Part shown: positions 1-15,900 of the stretch, piece after piece
Numbering within the stretch: position 1 is the first letter of the stretch
Layout: every line of letters begins with the position of its first letter
Source of the DNA: Populus alba
Taxonomy: Eukaryota > Streptophyta > Magnoliopsida > Malpighiales > Salicaceae
DNA: 64,000 nucleotides
Direction: 5' to 3'
NCBI RefSeq assembly: GCF_005239225.2
Contig: NC_133289.1
Location: 9,493,501 to 9,557,500, forward strand
Program-made: the position numbers and the translations under genes
The notes under the pieces: model-generated
Seen by the model: only the letters and a program-made list of their open reading frames with translations
Database searches by the model: none
Told to the model about the DNA's origin: nothing

Positions 1-2464
1 ACCTTTATTATTATAGCCTCTGCTATTTTATTTACTCGCCAAAAAATCTTGGTCGGTGACAATTCAAATATCTGTAGTTGGTCGGGGGCAGTCTGGCAAG
101 CCAAGCTAGCAACATGCACTGTCAGTCTTTCTTCAATGTTTGCTCACCTAAAGCGTCCATGTCGTCGGTGGCGTGGCCACGTGATGTTATTTTTTTTTTT
201 CACACTTGTGTATTTAAAATTATATTTTCTTAATTATAATTACTATTTATATTTCATTTCTTTCTATTTATTATTGTTATCGATTGCAGTTAGATAATTA
301 CCTAAATGTCTAAAACATCAATGGTTTTTGATATGGTGCTGCTTCACTATTCATATATGAATAGTTGGACTCTTTATTCTTTTGTTTTTTTTTTGTTTTT
401 TAATTTCTTTTTTTTTAATTCAGCCCCTCTCTAATCTAATTGGATGAAATTAATCTTGAAATTATAGTAGACCTGTAAAATTATTTGGTTATCATGATCC
501 CAACAAACCAAATAATCAAGTTTAATGTTAAAATATTATATTCAATGAAAGTGTTTGAAGGTGGTGGTGGTTTTGGGTGCTCGTCTTATCAGAAATAATA
601 CATATCATCCCCTTAATTAAAAAAAAGAAGAAGCAAGGCTGGGTTTGTGGATTTGGCTCTTTTTGTCTTTTTCTTTTTTCATTTGGGTTTATTTTTTAGC
701 ACTTAAAAAAATTATCAAGCTGATTTACTTATTATTCAATTTTGACATGTTATTTAAATAATATTATAAGTTTTTATTTAAATTTTAATAATATATTTTT
801 CAATTATTATGTATGTAAAACAAAAATAATAATATTAATAATAAGTCATTTTAAAAATCTATTTAGGAATTAAAAAAATGAAAATAAGAATTATTTTACC
901 AAATTTATGATTTTTTTAGCTTTCAATCATGTATAAAATATGAAAATATTATTTTGATATTTTCTTAACTTGTTAATAGTGTTTTTGACAGAAATAATGA
1001 TTTCAGTTAAAAACCTTGCATTCTGAGATAAATAAGAGATACTTTTATAAAAAAAATTGATTTTACACTTGAGAGATTTATGTTTTATGCTTATTTAAAA
1101 TAATTTACATTTTTAACAACAAAAAAATTGTTCTATGAGTAGATAAAAATAATTTGAAAAATTATAGACAATATAAGATCAAATATCCTAACATGCATCT
1201 TTATCTTAGCTTTTTTAACTTAACCTTTTGTTTAAATCAACATATTTATTATTATTTATTGACATATAAAATTCTTCATTTATTTTATTAAACACATGTA
1301 TGAACCTTTTATTTTATAATGAAAAACTATCTTGATGGAAAAAATGTTTTCAAAACAACTATATTTTCAAATTTAATAATAATGCCAAATAATTTTTCGA
1401 GACTGGACATTTGTTTTACGTATAAATACATTTTGGTCATCCTATAACATAGCGTATATGTGCAAACTATTAACTAACTAAATTTTCTATTGAAAAGAAC
1501 TAAATATAACTATCTTTTAAATTTATATCTTTTGTATATTTTTGTAAAGAAGATGATTGATTTTCATTTATTTATTATGATTATTTCATAACTTGGGTTA
1601 TAATTTTAACACGTTAACTTAGGTTATCTCAAATCAATCTAATATGTTGTTATTTTAATATTAAAAAAATATATAATTTTAAAAAAAAATTTAGTCAAAT
1701 ATTATTTTCACGGGTTGTATAGGTTGTTTTTTTTATTAATAAAGTCAATTGGGTTATATCAAGTAAACCCTCATGCGTTTAATTTTTTTCTGGTTGGAAA
1801 AAAAATATTAGCAACATTTAAATATTTTTTTTACATTTAAGAAAAAGATAATTTGACTCACAGTAATTATTAGTACTAGTTGTATTAACTTCCCCTTTTT
1901 TATATATAACTTATTATTAGTTGTATTTCCTTTTCTATATTGAGCATATTACCTTTTCTAACTAATGACAAATAATTATTAAAAAAAAAACTAAAACTTA
2001 ATGTTTTATTGTGCAGTGTGAGAGGATTTGTTGTGGATTTGCACAATATTTCATTTTTTTAAAAAAAAAATTTAGCATTTTTTGTTTTGTTCCATAGTTT
2101 TATTTTTTCAATTTCGTTGATAAATGTTGCTTTTACTAGGAAATTATTTTGATAGTTTATTTTAATTAACTTGATATATAATTCTTGTTGTCTCAAAAAA
2201 AAAAATTACAATGCTAAGTTGATGCTCAATTTTAAAAAAATAACATTTATTTTATTGTTTACAAATAACTAAAACTTTGGGGGCTAAATTGAAAACTCAA
2301 ACAAAAAATGGCCTTATTTTTTTTTTAAAAAGGCACTTGTTGTAATAACCTAATTGTAGGTTCCAAAAAATTTATGTAGTAGTAGTAGTAATAAATAAAT
2401 AAATAAATGTATATTAAGATCATAGATGGATAAAATATTTGAAAATGAAAAAAATAGGCTGTAA

Positions 2465-2700
2465 AAAAGACTTAATTGACACAAATTTTAGTTTGCAAGT
2501 CAATTTGGCCAAAATTAAAAGAATTAATTAAGTTCAAGGACTTAAAAACTTTTAATGGGTTTAAATGACATAATCAGGGGCTTAAATGAAGAAAAATTAA
2601 GTTTGAAAGTCAATTAGACAAAAATTAAAAAAAAAATTAAGTTGAAGGACTTAATCAAGCTTTTAATGAGCTTAATTGACTTAATTGCAAATAACAAAAG
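2465..2700. repeat. Diverged direct repeat, about 110-bp period
   Basis: A block beginning with a cttaattgac-type phrase near 2471 and ending in an aagg-acttaa phrase recurs from about 2581 with the same order of phrases (tttgaaagtcaatt, aaaattaa, gaaggactta). Two clear copies are seen, with a partial third after 2650. Similar phrases in the opposite sense occur at 34480-34960, so this may be noncoding sequence of a retrotransposon family. That link is an inference. Confidence 0.45.
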
Positions 2701-2880
2701 GTTTGGAGGCCAATTAGAGATTTGGTTGTAAAAATTCAAACCCAAAGATCAAAGAGCAAAAGATACAAATGATGAAAATAAAAGCATCGGACAAGAATGA
2801 AAACTTTCAAAAACCCTAATTAAAACTATGTCTATGAATTAAGTTATAATTTTAACTGGACTCTGATTGATTCAAGTCGA

Positions 2881-2884
<4 letters not shown>

Positions 2885-2914
<30 letters not shown>
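2885..2914. repeat. (AT)n microsatellite
   Basis: Pure AT dinucleotide run of about 30 bp, read directly. Confidence 0.9.
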
Positions 2915-2916
<2 letters not shown>

Positions 2917-3069
2917 TTTTTTTAATTTTTTTTCTAAAATTAAATAAAATTTTAACTAGATTGCATTCAGATTAACTCTTATTTTATTTGATTTGAATGG
3001 CTAGATAACGGGGCCTAATTTGGGGCCTCCAGGTCGCCCATAAGCCGAGATAAGTTTGGTAACTAAAAA

Positions 3070-3071
<2 letters not shown>

Positions 3072-3150
<79 letters not shown>
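3072..3150. repeat. (TA)n microsatellite, about 79 bp
   Basis: Uninterrupted TA dinucleotide tract, one of the two longest in the window. Tracts of this length are usually polymorphic in plants and are hard to sequence and assemble. Confidence 0.95.
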
Positions 3151-3154
<4 letters not shown>

Positions 3155-3453
3155 GAAATAAGTATAAGAAAGTATCTCTCAATTTAAAGCCATTTTATCT
3201 TATTAATGCGGTAAATGTATTGAAAAAACATAAGAATAATATATTGGTCCTTTCAAAAAGAAGCTCCGTCGCTCTCCTAGTTGCTAAAGAATCCGGAGCT
3301 CTATACGCAGCTCTTTCCTCTTTACTACTCCACTGTGTTGATGCAACGAACTCTTTCTATTCCACTCGCCAACAGCCTCCCCTTTACCCTTATAACAAGT
3401 ACTGGGCCCCTTGCTCACTGCCTTCCTGGCTTTGGAGTCGGAGTGCAAATATC

Positions 3454-3455
<2 letters not shown>

Positions 3456-3498
<43 letters not shown>
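3456..3498. repeat. (AT)n microsatellite
   Basis: About 43 bp of AT repeat closing the less AT-rich island that begins near 3240. Open frames running through it are composition artefacts. Confidence 0.9.
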
Positions 3499-3499
<1 letters not shown>

Positions 3500-4486
3500 C
3501 TTCTTATTGCTTGTGATTTTTATTAAATAAATAGCATAAAAAAAGTTTTTGATGGGAAAATTATATTAACAAGAAAAACAAGGAATCATATTAGCAAGTT
3601 ATTTTGTTTTACTAGTCTTAAAAAAATAATGCCATGTGATTAAATAAATTTTTTTAAAAAAATTACCACTAGATCAGATATTTTAATTTGTTTTATTTTA
3701 AAGTTTCCTAAATCTTTAGTTAATATTAACAATTCTTTTTAACATTTAGAACATATAATTCTTTTAAGTTTTTTTTTATTAAATATACCTATCAAGTTTT
3801 CGATTAATAATTAAAGTTTTTAAAAGTGCGTAGACGCCCTCAAATTCTTCTTCTTCTTCTGTTTGTTTTTTAATCTTTTTTTATCCAACTTGGAGTAGAA
3901 CGTGAGCCAGGAAATGTACACACACTAGAAAATTAGTTATTCAGTAAAGAATTAGAAAGCAACACGAAGAAAATCCTAAGAACAACATGCTTGGAAAAAC
4001 ATCAAAACACAAATATTTGACCAAATCACATAATCGAAATTCAAACACGTGTCGAAAAGTTCTAAGTAGCATGTTATCGCATGAAGGTGCTGGTAGAAGC
4101 ATGTTTGAACGAGAAAGAAAATCCTAGCGCATGCGCATGCACATGCTGTCGTAGTCATATCATCATTCGTACGCATTTCTCAGAGAATTTCAGCAAGCAA
4201 ATATTCATAAAACAAGCCACCAAATTACGACGAAGAACCAAATCCCATTGGAAGTTCTTGCTCATGCAGGGCGGCGCGCTCCTTCAAAATCCCCCTTCGA
4301 ATTTCCCACACAATAGAAACGAGAGAATAATCCCAAGCAAGAAACATGTATTAAAACAAACATCATCCAACAATCAAGATCGCAACTACAAGAGCCACCT
4401 TATTAGAGCTCGCAAGCTATTCAATATTAAACTTATTGATAGAAACACCTTTGATATAATCTCTTGATCTCGTAAGCAAGGAGATT

Positions 4487-8305
<3,819 letters not shown>

Positions 8306-9757
8306 TGATATTGTGATTGATTTTCTCCTTCTCTTTCTGAGTACGTTGCGACTATTTCTGTGCTTCCTTCTTATCTTCTTATAAAGGTTTTTTTTAATTT
8401 CTTTTTTTAGTAAAAGGTGTTCCGCCACATTGCAGGCCTAACACCGTTAACAAATGTCGACCGTCCACTTGCCACGACAGCATTGAATCCCGTCCACTAG
8501 TCTTTTTTTTTCTTTTTACCTCCTCGAACTAAATTAATTTAACAATAAGCCAGGATCCAACGCCAATTCTTTGCATCGCTAGACACATTGATAATTATTA
8601 TTTTATTAAAAAAAAAACATCGATAGCCTTGATACTAGGTAATTCATTTTTTTTTTAAAATACCTATTAATTATTATAGATTGATCAATAATAAATTTAT
8701 CCTTTTAATTTTTTTGAGTACAATAAAAAAAAAATTAATCATTATTAAAAAAAGTTTAAATTCACATCTAAGCAATTTTTTACTTTTCACTTTTTTAAAC
8801 ATAATATAATGACTAAATTATATTTAAAATAAAATTTATATAACCAACATATAAGAAATTTTTGCATTTTCATCTTGATTCTCTTATTATAATCAAGTTG
8901 AATCTAGTTTTTTAATAAATTTAAACTATTATTTTAAAAAATAAATTAACATGTGCATTGAACACACCATCATATGAAACACCTCTATGCTAGTTAGGCA
9001 GCACGTAAGGAGATGTTTGATAGCCAAATAATGGCTTCTAGAATGCGGTTCAAATCGTCTCGGTAACCCTTTCATTCTTGAATAGTGTGTGTGGTGTACA
9101 AACCACTGTTTTGGCACCGACAACATTTTCTCTTCATTTTTTTCTTTCCTCTTCTTTTTGATTATTGCGACCAGACCATCAAAATTTTAAGCAACCTTCA
9201 AATTGTGTTGCCTTTATATTTGATCTATATTTTTTTATTACTATTTATTTTATTTAAAATTATTTATAAAATTATTTTTTTTATAATTTCATCATTCTTC
9301 AATGTTTTTCATTTGTCAGATTTGGTCTTTGTTCAATTTAAAGCAATCATTCGATTTGATTGCTATTTATTTTATTTTGAACCATTTTTTTTAATTGAAT
9401 TTTTTTAATTTCATCTCTCGATATTTTATTTCAAATTTTGTTTTTATTTTTTTACATTGTTATTTGTTTTATTTTGATACTTTTTTTACATTAAAATATT
9501 TTTTTAATTATTTTAAATGATAACTTCATAGATTGAATTTAAAAAATTGAGAAAGGAAGCAAAATTTATTGATGATTAGATCGATCCAATTGCAAAGTGT
9601 AACGTATTTTTGTTTTAAATAGATAGGAGAGTAACATGTTTTCTTTTTTAAAGAAGATGAAAAGTTGCATGAGAGTCGTATAGAGATATGAACCCAGACA
9701 GTCGTCCTTCCTTAATTCATCCTTCACGTCTCTATTCTTTGGGAGTCGTATGCTTCC

Positions 9758-9758
<1 letters not shown>

Positions 9759-9815
<57 letters not shown>
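9759..9815. repeat. Compound (AT)n(GT)n microsatellite
   Basis: About 16 bp of AT followed by about 40 bp of GT, read directly. The open frame crossing it on the minus strand (poly Thr-His) is an artefact of the repeat. Confidence 0.95.
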
Positions 9816-9816
<1 letters not shown>

Positions 9817-9818
<2 letters not shown>

Positions 9819-10080
9819 AGTTTTAAACACACCGGAGGAGGCACGGGTTCAGATTGTCGAGGATTATTCCGTTCACATTGTGATTGACCTGCCGTTTGGG
9901 GTTTTGAACGACAGAAAGGTGAAGTTGTTAGTTAGCGTATGTGTGGACTTTTTGACTCCTAGAATTGTGATCAAATTTTTGGGGAGGGCTTGTTCCACGC
10001 AGATACGATAGCAGATAACGTTGACGTCGGTTTCGAAGAAGACGTCATTGGTGATGACTGGTTAAGATGCAAATGACCTC
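9817..10080 (+). pseudogene. Possible decayed coding fragment, unknown protein
   Basis: A segment clearly less AT-rich than its surroundings. One frame is open for 64 codons (9817-10008) without an ATG and reads with balanced composition, for example EDYSVHIVIDLPFGV and DFLTPRIVIKFLGRAC. It stops at TAG 10009-10011. Another frame then continues with acidic residues (ADNVDVGFEEDVIGDDW) to a TGA near 10080. This looks like the end of an exon carrying one frameshift, but I do not recognise the family. A chance open frame remains possible. Confidence 0.25.
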
Positions 10081-10734
10081 ATTCTCGCATTCATTATTTG
10101 TCCAGTGAAATAGGGAAAATTACTATATTTTACATATTAGCTTTTATTTTATATTCTCATTAGAACACGTAAGAAAATCAATAAAATAATTTAAAATAGT
10201 ATTATAATTAAATTAAATTAATGACTAAATAGTCTTTACATATTAGATATTATAATTTTACTAAAAGAAATAGCCTTCTCACTAGAATCCACGCAAATTT
10301 AGTGTACCAATACTTTTGAGATTTTTTTAAAAAATCAAAACTAGACTGGATCCCCTCATTCCAGTCCCTCTCCATTTAACCTTCAAATGCTGCTACCTAT
10401 TATCAGTCTTCTCAATTTCTATTCAGTTCAATTCTACTCAGATTATCTGCTAAGCAAAAATGATGAATAAGAAGTTAAGTTATCAACATAATTGCAAATT
10501 GACACTATTTTGCTATTCTTTTAACATATCACTAGATACAGGTCAGATTAATTTTTTATTTATTCAAGTAAAAAGTAATATTACACATGTCTAGTAAAAA
10601 AAATATAAATAGTGTTAATATATTTTGACAACATTCATTCTTTTAATTATCTATTAAGTAAAATAACTATTTAATTTTTTATTTATTCAAGTAGTCAAGT
10701 CGAAGCCGGTATCATGAGTTAAGATTACGAACGT

Positions 10735-10931
10735 GGTTGATAGTGTAATAAGCGGTTGCTTTTCAAATAACTTTTTGTAAAAAAATACATGCCTAATAAT
10801 TTTTTTTATTTTTTAAAAATTATTTTGATACCAGTACATCAAAACGATCAAAAAATACAAACCACATAAATTTTAATAAAAAAAAAAAATTTAGTGAGAA
10901 AACAGCTGCAACGCATTTCCAAACACTTCCT
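10735..10931 (+). mobile_element. MITE-like AT-rich element, copy A
   Basis: Member of a family seen seven times in this window. Diagnostic order of phrases: gcggttgcttttcaaa near the left, ttaaaaattattttgat in the middle, then a gta-catcaaaacgat phrase, ending in catttccaaacac. No coding capacity. The ends resemble a short inverted TTTGG-type terminus; the superfamily is not determined. Confidence 0.55.
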
Positions 10932-11253
10932 AAATTGTGATCCAGAAGGGTTGAATGGATCAATGATATGACGTGAGAAGTATGTCACGGAATTTACAAG
11001 CAATTTTCATTACCTAAGGCCACGTCTGGACCATAAATCTCAACACGGTCCTAGTTCACAACATAGGTTCCATACCGACAACGTAAAACACGAGAACCTG
11101 ATTTTGACAAATTTATTGACATGTCTCTCTGTTTAGAGTCCCCCCCTCGGCCGTCAAATTGACGTCTCATGCCATAAATGACAACTTGACAACAATAGTC
11201 TCTCGAATTTACATTTATAGATACAAGTTACAACGGGGAAGGAGCGGCGACGT

Positions 11254-14200
11254 TTAGAACAACTCAAACTCAAGGAGCTCTCCTGTAGCTTTACACTCCA
11301 AATACTGGGTATTCTTTCCATGCTTTGAAACCCCAAAATCATACAATTCTGGTACCTCAGGGGGGATGGCACAGCGTATGAGTGCCCAATTCAAGCCCTC
11401 AAAGAAAGGGTGTTGCTTGATCTCAGTAGCCCCTTTGTGTGTTCCCAGCCTATTCTCCGGCTCTTTGACTAGCAGTTCCCTGATAAGATCTCTAGCCTGA
11501 AAGCTAACAAGTGGGCTATCAGGGAACCTGAGGCTCTCTGACACCACATTGGCTAGCGTTTCTTCATTTCCAGAACCCTTAAAAGGTGTTATGCCATACA
11601 GAAGCTCGTAAAGAAAAACACCAAAAGTCCACCAATCAACGGCGGCTCCATGGCCCTCTCCTTTGATAATCTCAGGGGCCAGGTATTCATGGGTCCCAAC
11701 AAAGGAATTCGAGCGTGCATCAGTGGGCTCAGCCACAAGCTGTGGCAAAGATCTAACCTGGGCAGCAACTTCAGCTTTTAGCTTCCTTGCTTTTGCAGCA
11801 GCAGGTAGAAACCTAGGACTGAAGCAAGGGACTTGACAGGATGGTTCAATGCATAATGGCTCGATGCAGCTAGACTCTGTACATGGGCCAGACATCTTTA
11901 CAGGCTCTGAATCGGTTGCAGATCTCAGGAGAGTTGGACTTACACTGCACCTCAGTGAAAGGTCAAAGTCGGTGAGCATAATATGGCCATCTTCTCGAAC
12001 AAGAATGTTCTCCGGTTTTAGATCCCGGTAGACAACTCCAAGCATGTGCAAGTACTCCAAAGCAAGAAGAACTTCAGCAACATAAAACCTACAGATGTCA
12101 CCAGTTAAGATTAGATTTGGGATATGACATATAATATGAACACCAACAGTAAAAGCTGAAAAGTCAAACGAAAATAATTCCATTGGATACTTCTCAATTC
12201 TCATAACAGAATTCCAAGGGAAGAATTTTACTTTTAAGTAAAAAGAACATCAAACTGATGTTTAGCTGCCCAATTGGATTCCATGCAAACCTTTACCGAG
12301 CACCAATAACGAGCAGCAGAAGTTGAAGCGGAAATAGCCCAAGATAGTGCACAAATAAATTTGAGCAACAAATATACCAAACAATGAACATGGCCCTGGA
12401 TCTAATAAAAAAGAAGAAAACACACCAGCATAGCAAGCGATAGGGCTCTCATACTCACCTTTCAAGAAAACTCTACTAGCAGATTTTGAAACGCAAATGG
12501 TGATGTAACAGTAAAGACCGTCTAGACAATTCATAGCAATGGTGCTGAATATAAGGAACGAGAGCAACATTTGACTGAGTGGAAAAGAAGAATGTTAAGC
12601 ACGTAGAAATCATTTTGAATGTTGAAGATGTTAAGAAAATGGCTTTTGGTGATTTTAGTGCAAGAATGGTGTCTTCTTGCATCTGATACAGCTTTTTATG
12701 CATTTCTTAATTAGTATTCAGGTTTCAGTTGTGCTTCTTGCATCCCTGTTATTTGTTTTTCACTCTGCAATGTAATTAGGAACACGACAGTCAAAGCAAA
12801 CATGAGCTATGGACTTTCATAGAGAATCCTACCTGGCTGCTGGTTCAGAAAAACTCCTCCCGGGCTGCCTTTGCCTTAGGACATGCAAATCTCCACCAGG
12901 GCAATACTCCATAACTAAACATGATAAATTATCTGATGTGAATTGAGCATACAGTGTAGGGAGGAAAGGATGGTCCAACATTCTCAATATCTCTCTTTCT
13001 GTTTGGGCTCTAGGCATCTTTTTTCGTCTTGCCAAAAATTCATTGTCCATGACCTTTATAGCAAACAGGCAGTTTAAACCCAAAAGCTCGGCAAGATAAA
13101 CAGTCCCTATATCTCCACAACCAAGCTTCTTTATGAGGTTGAAGTGTCTCAAACTTAAGACTCCATGTTGCATCTTGAGACGGCTAATAGCTTCCCATCT
13201 GAAATCCTTCGACATGTGGGGCCTGTTACCACAACTCAATCTGCTTGCATTGCTCTCATCACTGTTGCTTGTACTGGTGCTATGATCACCAAGGCTACTG
13301 TTTGAGCTCTGGGAAAATTCCTCCTTTTGTGTTGATTTTGAATGTTTCTTCACTTTTCCAACGGCTCCATTTCTATTACAGTTGCTTGAAGTCAATTCTG
13401 GTTTAGATTTCTTACTGCTTGAGATAACTTCAGCATCAAGACTGGAAGACAAGGGACCATGAAAATCTTGGTTGGAATCTTCAGCTACAATATCAAAAGT
13501 ATGTTGGCATTTCTGACAGACCAGCTGACCAGTGCTAGTAAACAAGCTGTTATTACCTTCACTAGGAATGCAAGCAGAAGAAGTTGCACCCTGCCTTATT
13601 TTCTTCTTCACTGAAGTCTTGTTCCTTAGAGCTGGTTTAGCTAAACGTGGCGTGTTTCTGGTGAACTTGATTGCCCTGTTTCCATTGATCGAAGAAGATG
13701 CTGAGTTAAACCTGCCTTTACGACCAAATCTTTGTGCTGGTGCTTTACTTGCTGCCTTGGTTGAAGTGGGAACATCCATATCTAGCTCTAAGGTATTATC
13801 AACAGAATGAGATAGAGAAATAGCAGGTGTATGCTTCTGTTTCAGCACCTTCTCCATCTTCAGAGCTTGGTTTTCAGAATGTCTTGATGCAGAAACCATG
13901 TCATTTTGCATTGATGCGATCCCAGTACCATTTTGCGAGGTTGGAACAGCAAATCGAGGAGAAGAGCAAACACTTTGTGCTGTTGAATTTAATTCTTGAC
14001 TTCCAATTTTTCTTGGTGCAATACCAGTCCCATTATGCATCTGTGTGGTCTCGATACCATTTTGCATGCTTTGGCCAACATACCTAGGAGAAGAAAGAGA
14101 ACTTTGGTTTGGTGATTTTAGTGCTTGAGGTCTGACTTTTTGAGATGCAGAAACAATCTCGCTCTGCCTCAATGAGGTCACAATAGCATCCTGCGTAGCT

Positions 14201-14877
14201 GGAACAACAAATCGAGGAGAAGAATTGGCACTTTGGTTAGGTGACTTCAATGCAAGGAGCCGAGGAGAAGACTGAGCACTCTGGTTCGATGATTTTATCT
14301 TGGGCACCTGAAGTTGCAGAGGCAACTTCTCAGAAACGTTTGACTTGATTTCTTCCGGAACCAAAGATATTTCAACTATGGGAAGCCCAGGTCTACTTGT
14401 TTCAACTATTACTGAATTATACAAACTCTTTATCCTTCCAGATTCTGAGAGACCTGGAGAGTTCGCCGACTTCGATGACCTCTTCATAGCAGCCATTTCT
14501 GATGCCTTAGAAATGCATAGCTCCCGTAATGCTTGCTTCAGAGACACAGGCTCAGAATTTCCAATCGCAGGTGAACGAGGCACACCTACTGTAATCGGTC
14601 TTTTCATAGCATTTTTCCTTAAAGGACTTGCACTGGTACCAGCCTGACTTGAAAGACCTAAACCTTTGGATGAGTTTTTAAGACTGATAGTCTCAAAAAG
14701 CTGGTTGATATCATCTTCCAATGAATCCTTGTATCCCAGTTTTAGCACAGGATGCTTTCGGCCATCACCACCCTCACTTAATCCAGAATAAGATTGATAA
14801 GCTCTTTTAGAATGCTCAACTGAATCCAGCTCTTCCTCTGCTTCAACAATTTCACAAGTACCAGGATAAGACCCCAT
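11254..14877 (-). CDS. KIPK: AGC-VIII serine/threonine kinase, KIPK type
   Basis: Plant AGC1-family kinase resembling Arabidopsis KIPK, the kinase that binds the kinesin-like calmodulin-binding protein. Two coding exons on the minus strand: 14877-12833 and 12088-11254, with a 744-bp GT-AG intron; 2880 nt, 959 aa. The long N-terminal part (1-578) is Ser/Pro-rich, with four SSPR motifs (203, 219, 262, 305) and a lone CQKC at 454-457. The kinase domain has a Gly loop (LGCGDIGTV, about 585), the ATP Lys608 in AIKV, the catalytic loop YRDLKPEN (702-709, Asp704) and DFD instead of DFG (722-724), the AGC-VIII hallmark. A long insertion lies before [12 protein letters not shown]. The C-terminus is FELF, an FxxF hydrophobic motif of the kind that docks PDK1. 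[12 protein letters not shown] was chosen as start because KIPK-like proteins begin in this way; an in-frame ATG at 14934 lies in the probable leader. Confidence 0.92.
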
Positions 14878-15900
14878 TATGCAAGCCACTTTTACTCCAC
14901 CAAATTTCCTGTCCCTGTTCAAATATAGCCTCAATGTTTTACACTAATCCATTAGTTGAACATTTTGAAGACCTAAAAATGAGACATATACTTCAGACCT
15001 TTGTTTGATTATATAGTTTGAATGGTCTGCTAGCTCCTTTCTCTCACTTCAAACTGCAATATCCAAAGCCCTGATGTTCACCAAAGTTCAAATAACAGAA
15101 ATTAATCAGAAATGGAATTCCTATAATACAATCCAATAATTCCCACAACCACAACAAAATGGGGACGCGCAATGCAACAGAATACTGATAAATTCAACTT
15201 GCTATACTATTAAAACTAATTATCGTCCATTTCACCAGATTTCTAAAATTCAATGCTCTTAAATCCACACGGACGCATACAATTACTAACAAAGGTGCAT
15301 TTGAAAATTATAAAAAAAATGATGAAGTTACTTTGTGTATTCGATTACTTTTATGCAATAGTTTTTTATTCTTTTTATTTACTTTGATTTATGTGAGAAT
15401 AAGATTCAAAGCTCCTCTTACATTGTTCATAATTTCAAATAATTATGATAAATGTGGATCGAGCTAGCTAACATTCATATTTAGAAAGAAAATGCTCAGC
15501 TCCAAGATTATCAAAACTTCAACTATTTTTTTTTATTTGAATTTTTCATGAATCAGATTCCATACATAACTGTAAGATCGAAGGCAAAAAGAAAAGGCAG
15601 GCAAGCAAAGAGAAGAGAAATGATTTACATATATATGCAATAAAAAAAATTTAAAAAGAGAGAGAGAGAGAGAGAGAAAAGGTAGTAGCACAAGCAAAAA
15701 CGTAAAGAGAGATGGAGGTATAATGATGAAAACCTGAGAGAGACAGATATGGCGATGAGGAATTAGATTTGGGAGCTGAAAACCCTAATAGGGTCAGGGT
15801 TTGAGCATTTTGGGAAGAAGGCCAGGAGGAGAGGGGAGGGAGGGAGGGAGGGAGAAGAGAGAGAGAGAGGGGGGGACATATAATTTTACTTGCTGTAATG
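14878..15900 (-). promoter_or_regulatory. Probable KIPK 5' leader with a leader intron
   Basis: A good donor (CTCAG|GTTTTC on the minus strand, intron from 15733) and acceptor (TTGAACAG|GGACAG, exon from 14914) suggest a leader intron of about 820 bp, removed before the ATG at 14877. The first leader exon would lie around 15734-15880. There the + strand carries GGGAGGG runs (15833-15853), a GA repeat (15857-15870) and an AAACCCTAA telo-box-like word at 15780-15788. A further GA microsatellite (15657-15677) falls inside the proposed intron. The splice sites are read; their use is inferred. Confidence 0.5.
15657..15677. repeat. (GA)n microsatellite
   Basis: About 21 bp of AG/GA repeat inside the proposed leader intron of KIPK. 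Confidence 0.85.

Larger units (their letters stand above)
1..4486. other. AT-rich intergenic region left of the MDAR gene
   Basis: No gene is supported here. The stretch is strongly AT-rich with many homopolymer runs. It holds a diverged two-copy repeat near 2465-2700, three (AT)n microsatellites and a less AT-rich island of about 230 bp (3240-3450) between two of those microsatellites. The part just below 4487 should include the 3' untranslated end of the MDAR gene, which is transcribed leftwards. Open frames at 49-297, 3220-3526 and 4081-4467 have no recognisable domain, and two of them run into (TA)n. Confidence 0.6.
8306..11253. other. Intergenic region between MDAR and KIPK
   Basis: Holds the MDAR 5' leader and promoter (from 8306 rightwards) and the KIPK 3' end (just below 11254). 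In between are AT-rich sequence, an AT/GT microsatellite at 9759-9815, a possible decayed coding fragment at 9817-10080 and a MITE-like copy at 10735-10931. The open frame at 9085-9408 is a run of Phe/Ile/Leu caused by T-richness and is not called. Confidence 0.6.

Noticed and set aside
3220..3526. Two overlapping open frames with poly Tyr-Ile
   Set aside because: Created by the (AT)n tract; no start context and no domain.
4081..4467. 128-codon open frame downstream of MDAR
   Set aside because: Lies over the expected 3' untranslated region of MDAR on the opposite strand and has no recognised domain.
9085..9408. 107-codon open frame rich in Phe, Ile and Leu
   Set aside because: A membrane-like composition arises from T-rich DNA; no conserved motif and no splice partner.
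12829..14934. KIPK starting at the upstream in-frame ATG at 14934
   Set aside because: A splice acceptor at 14915 and the family-like [12 protein letters not shown] start at 14877 make the extra 19 codons part of the leader.
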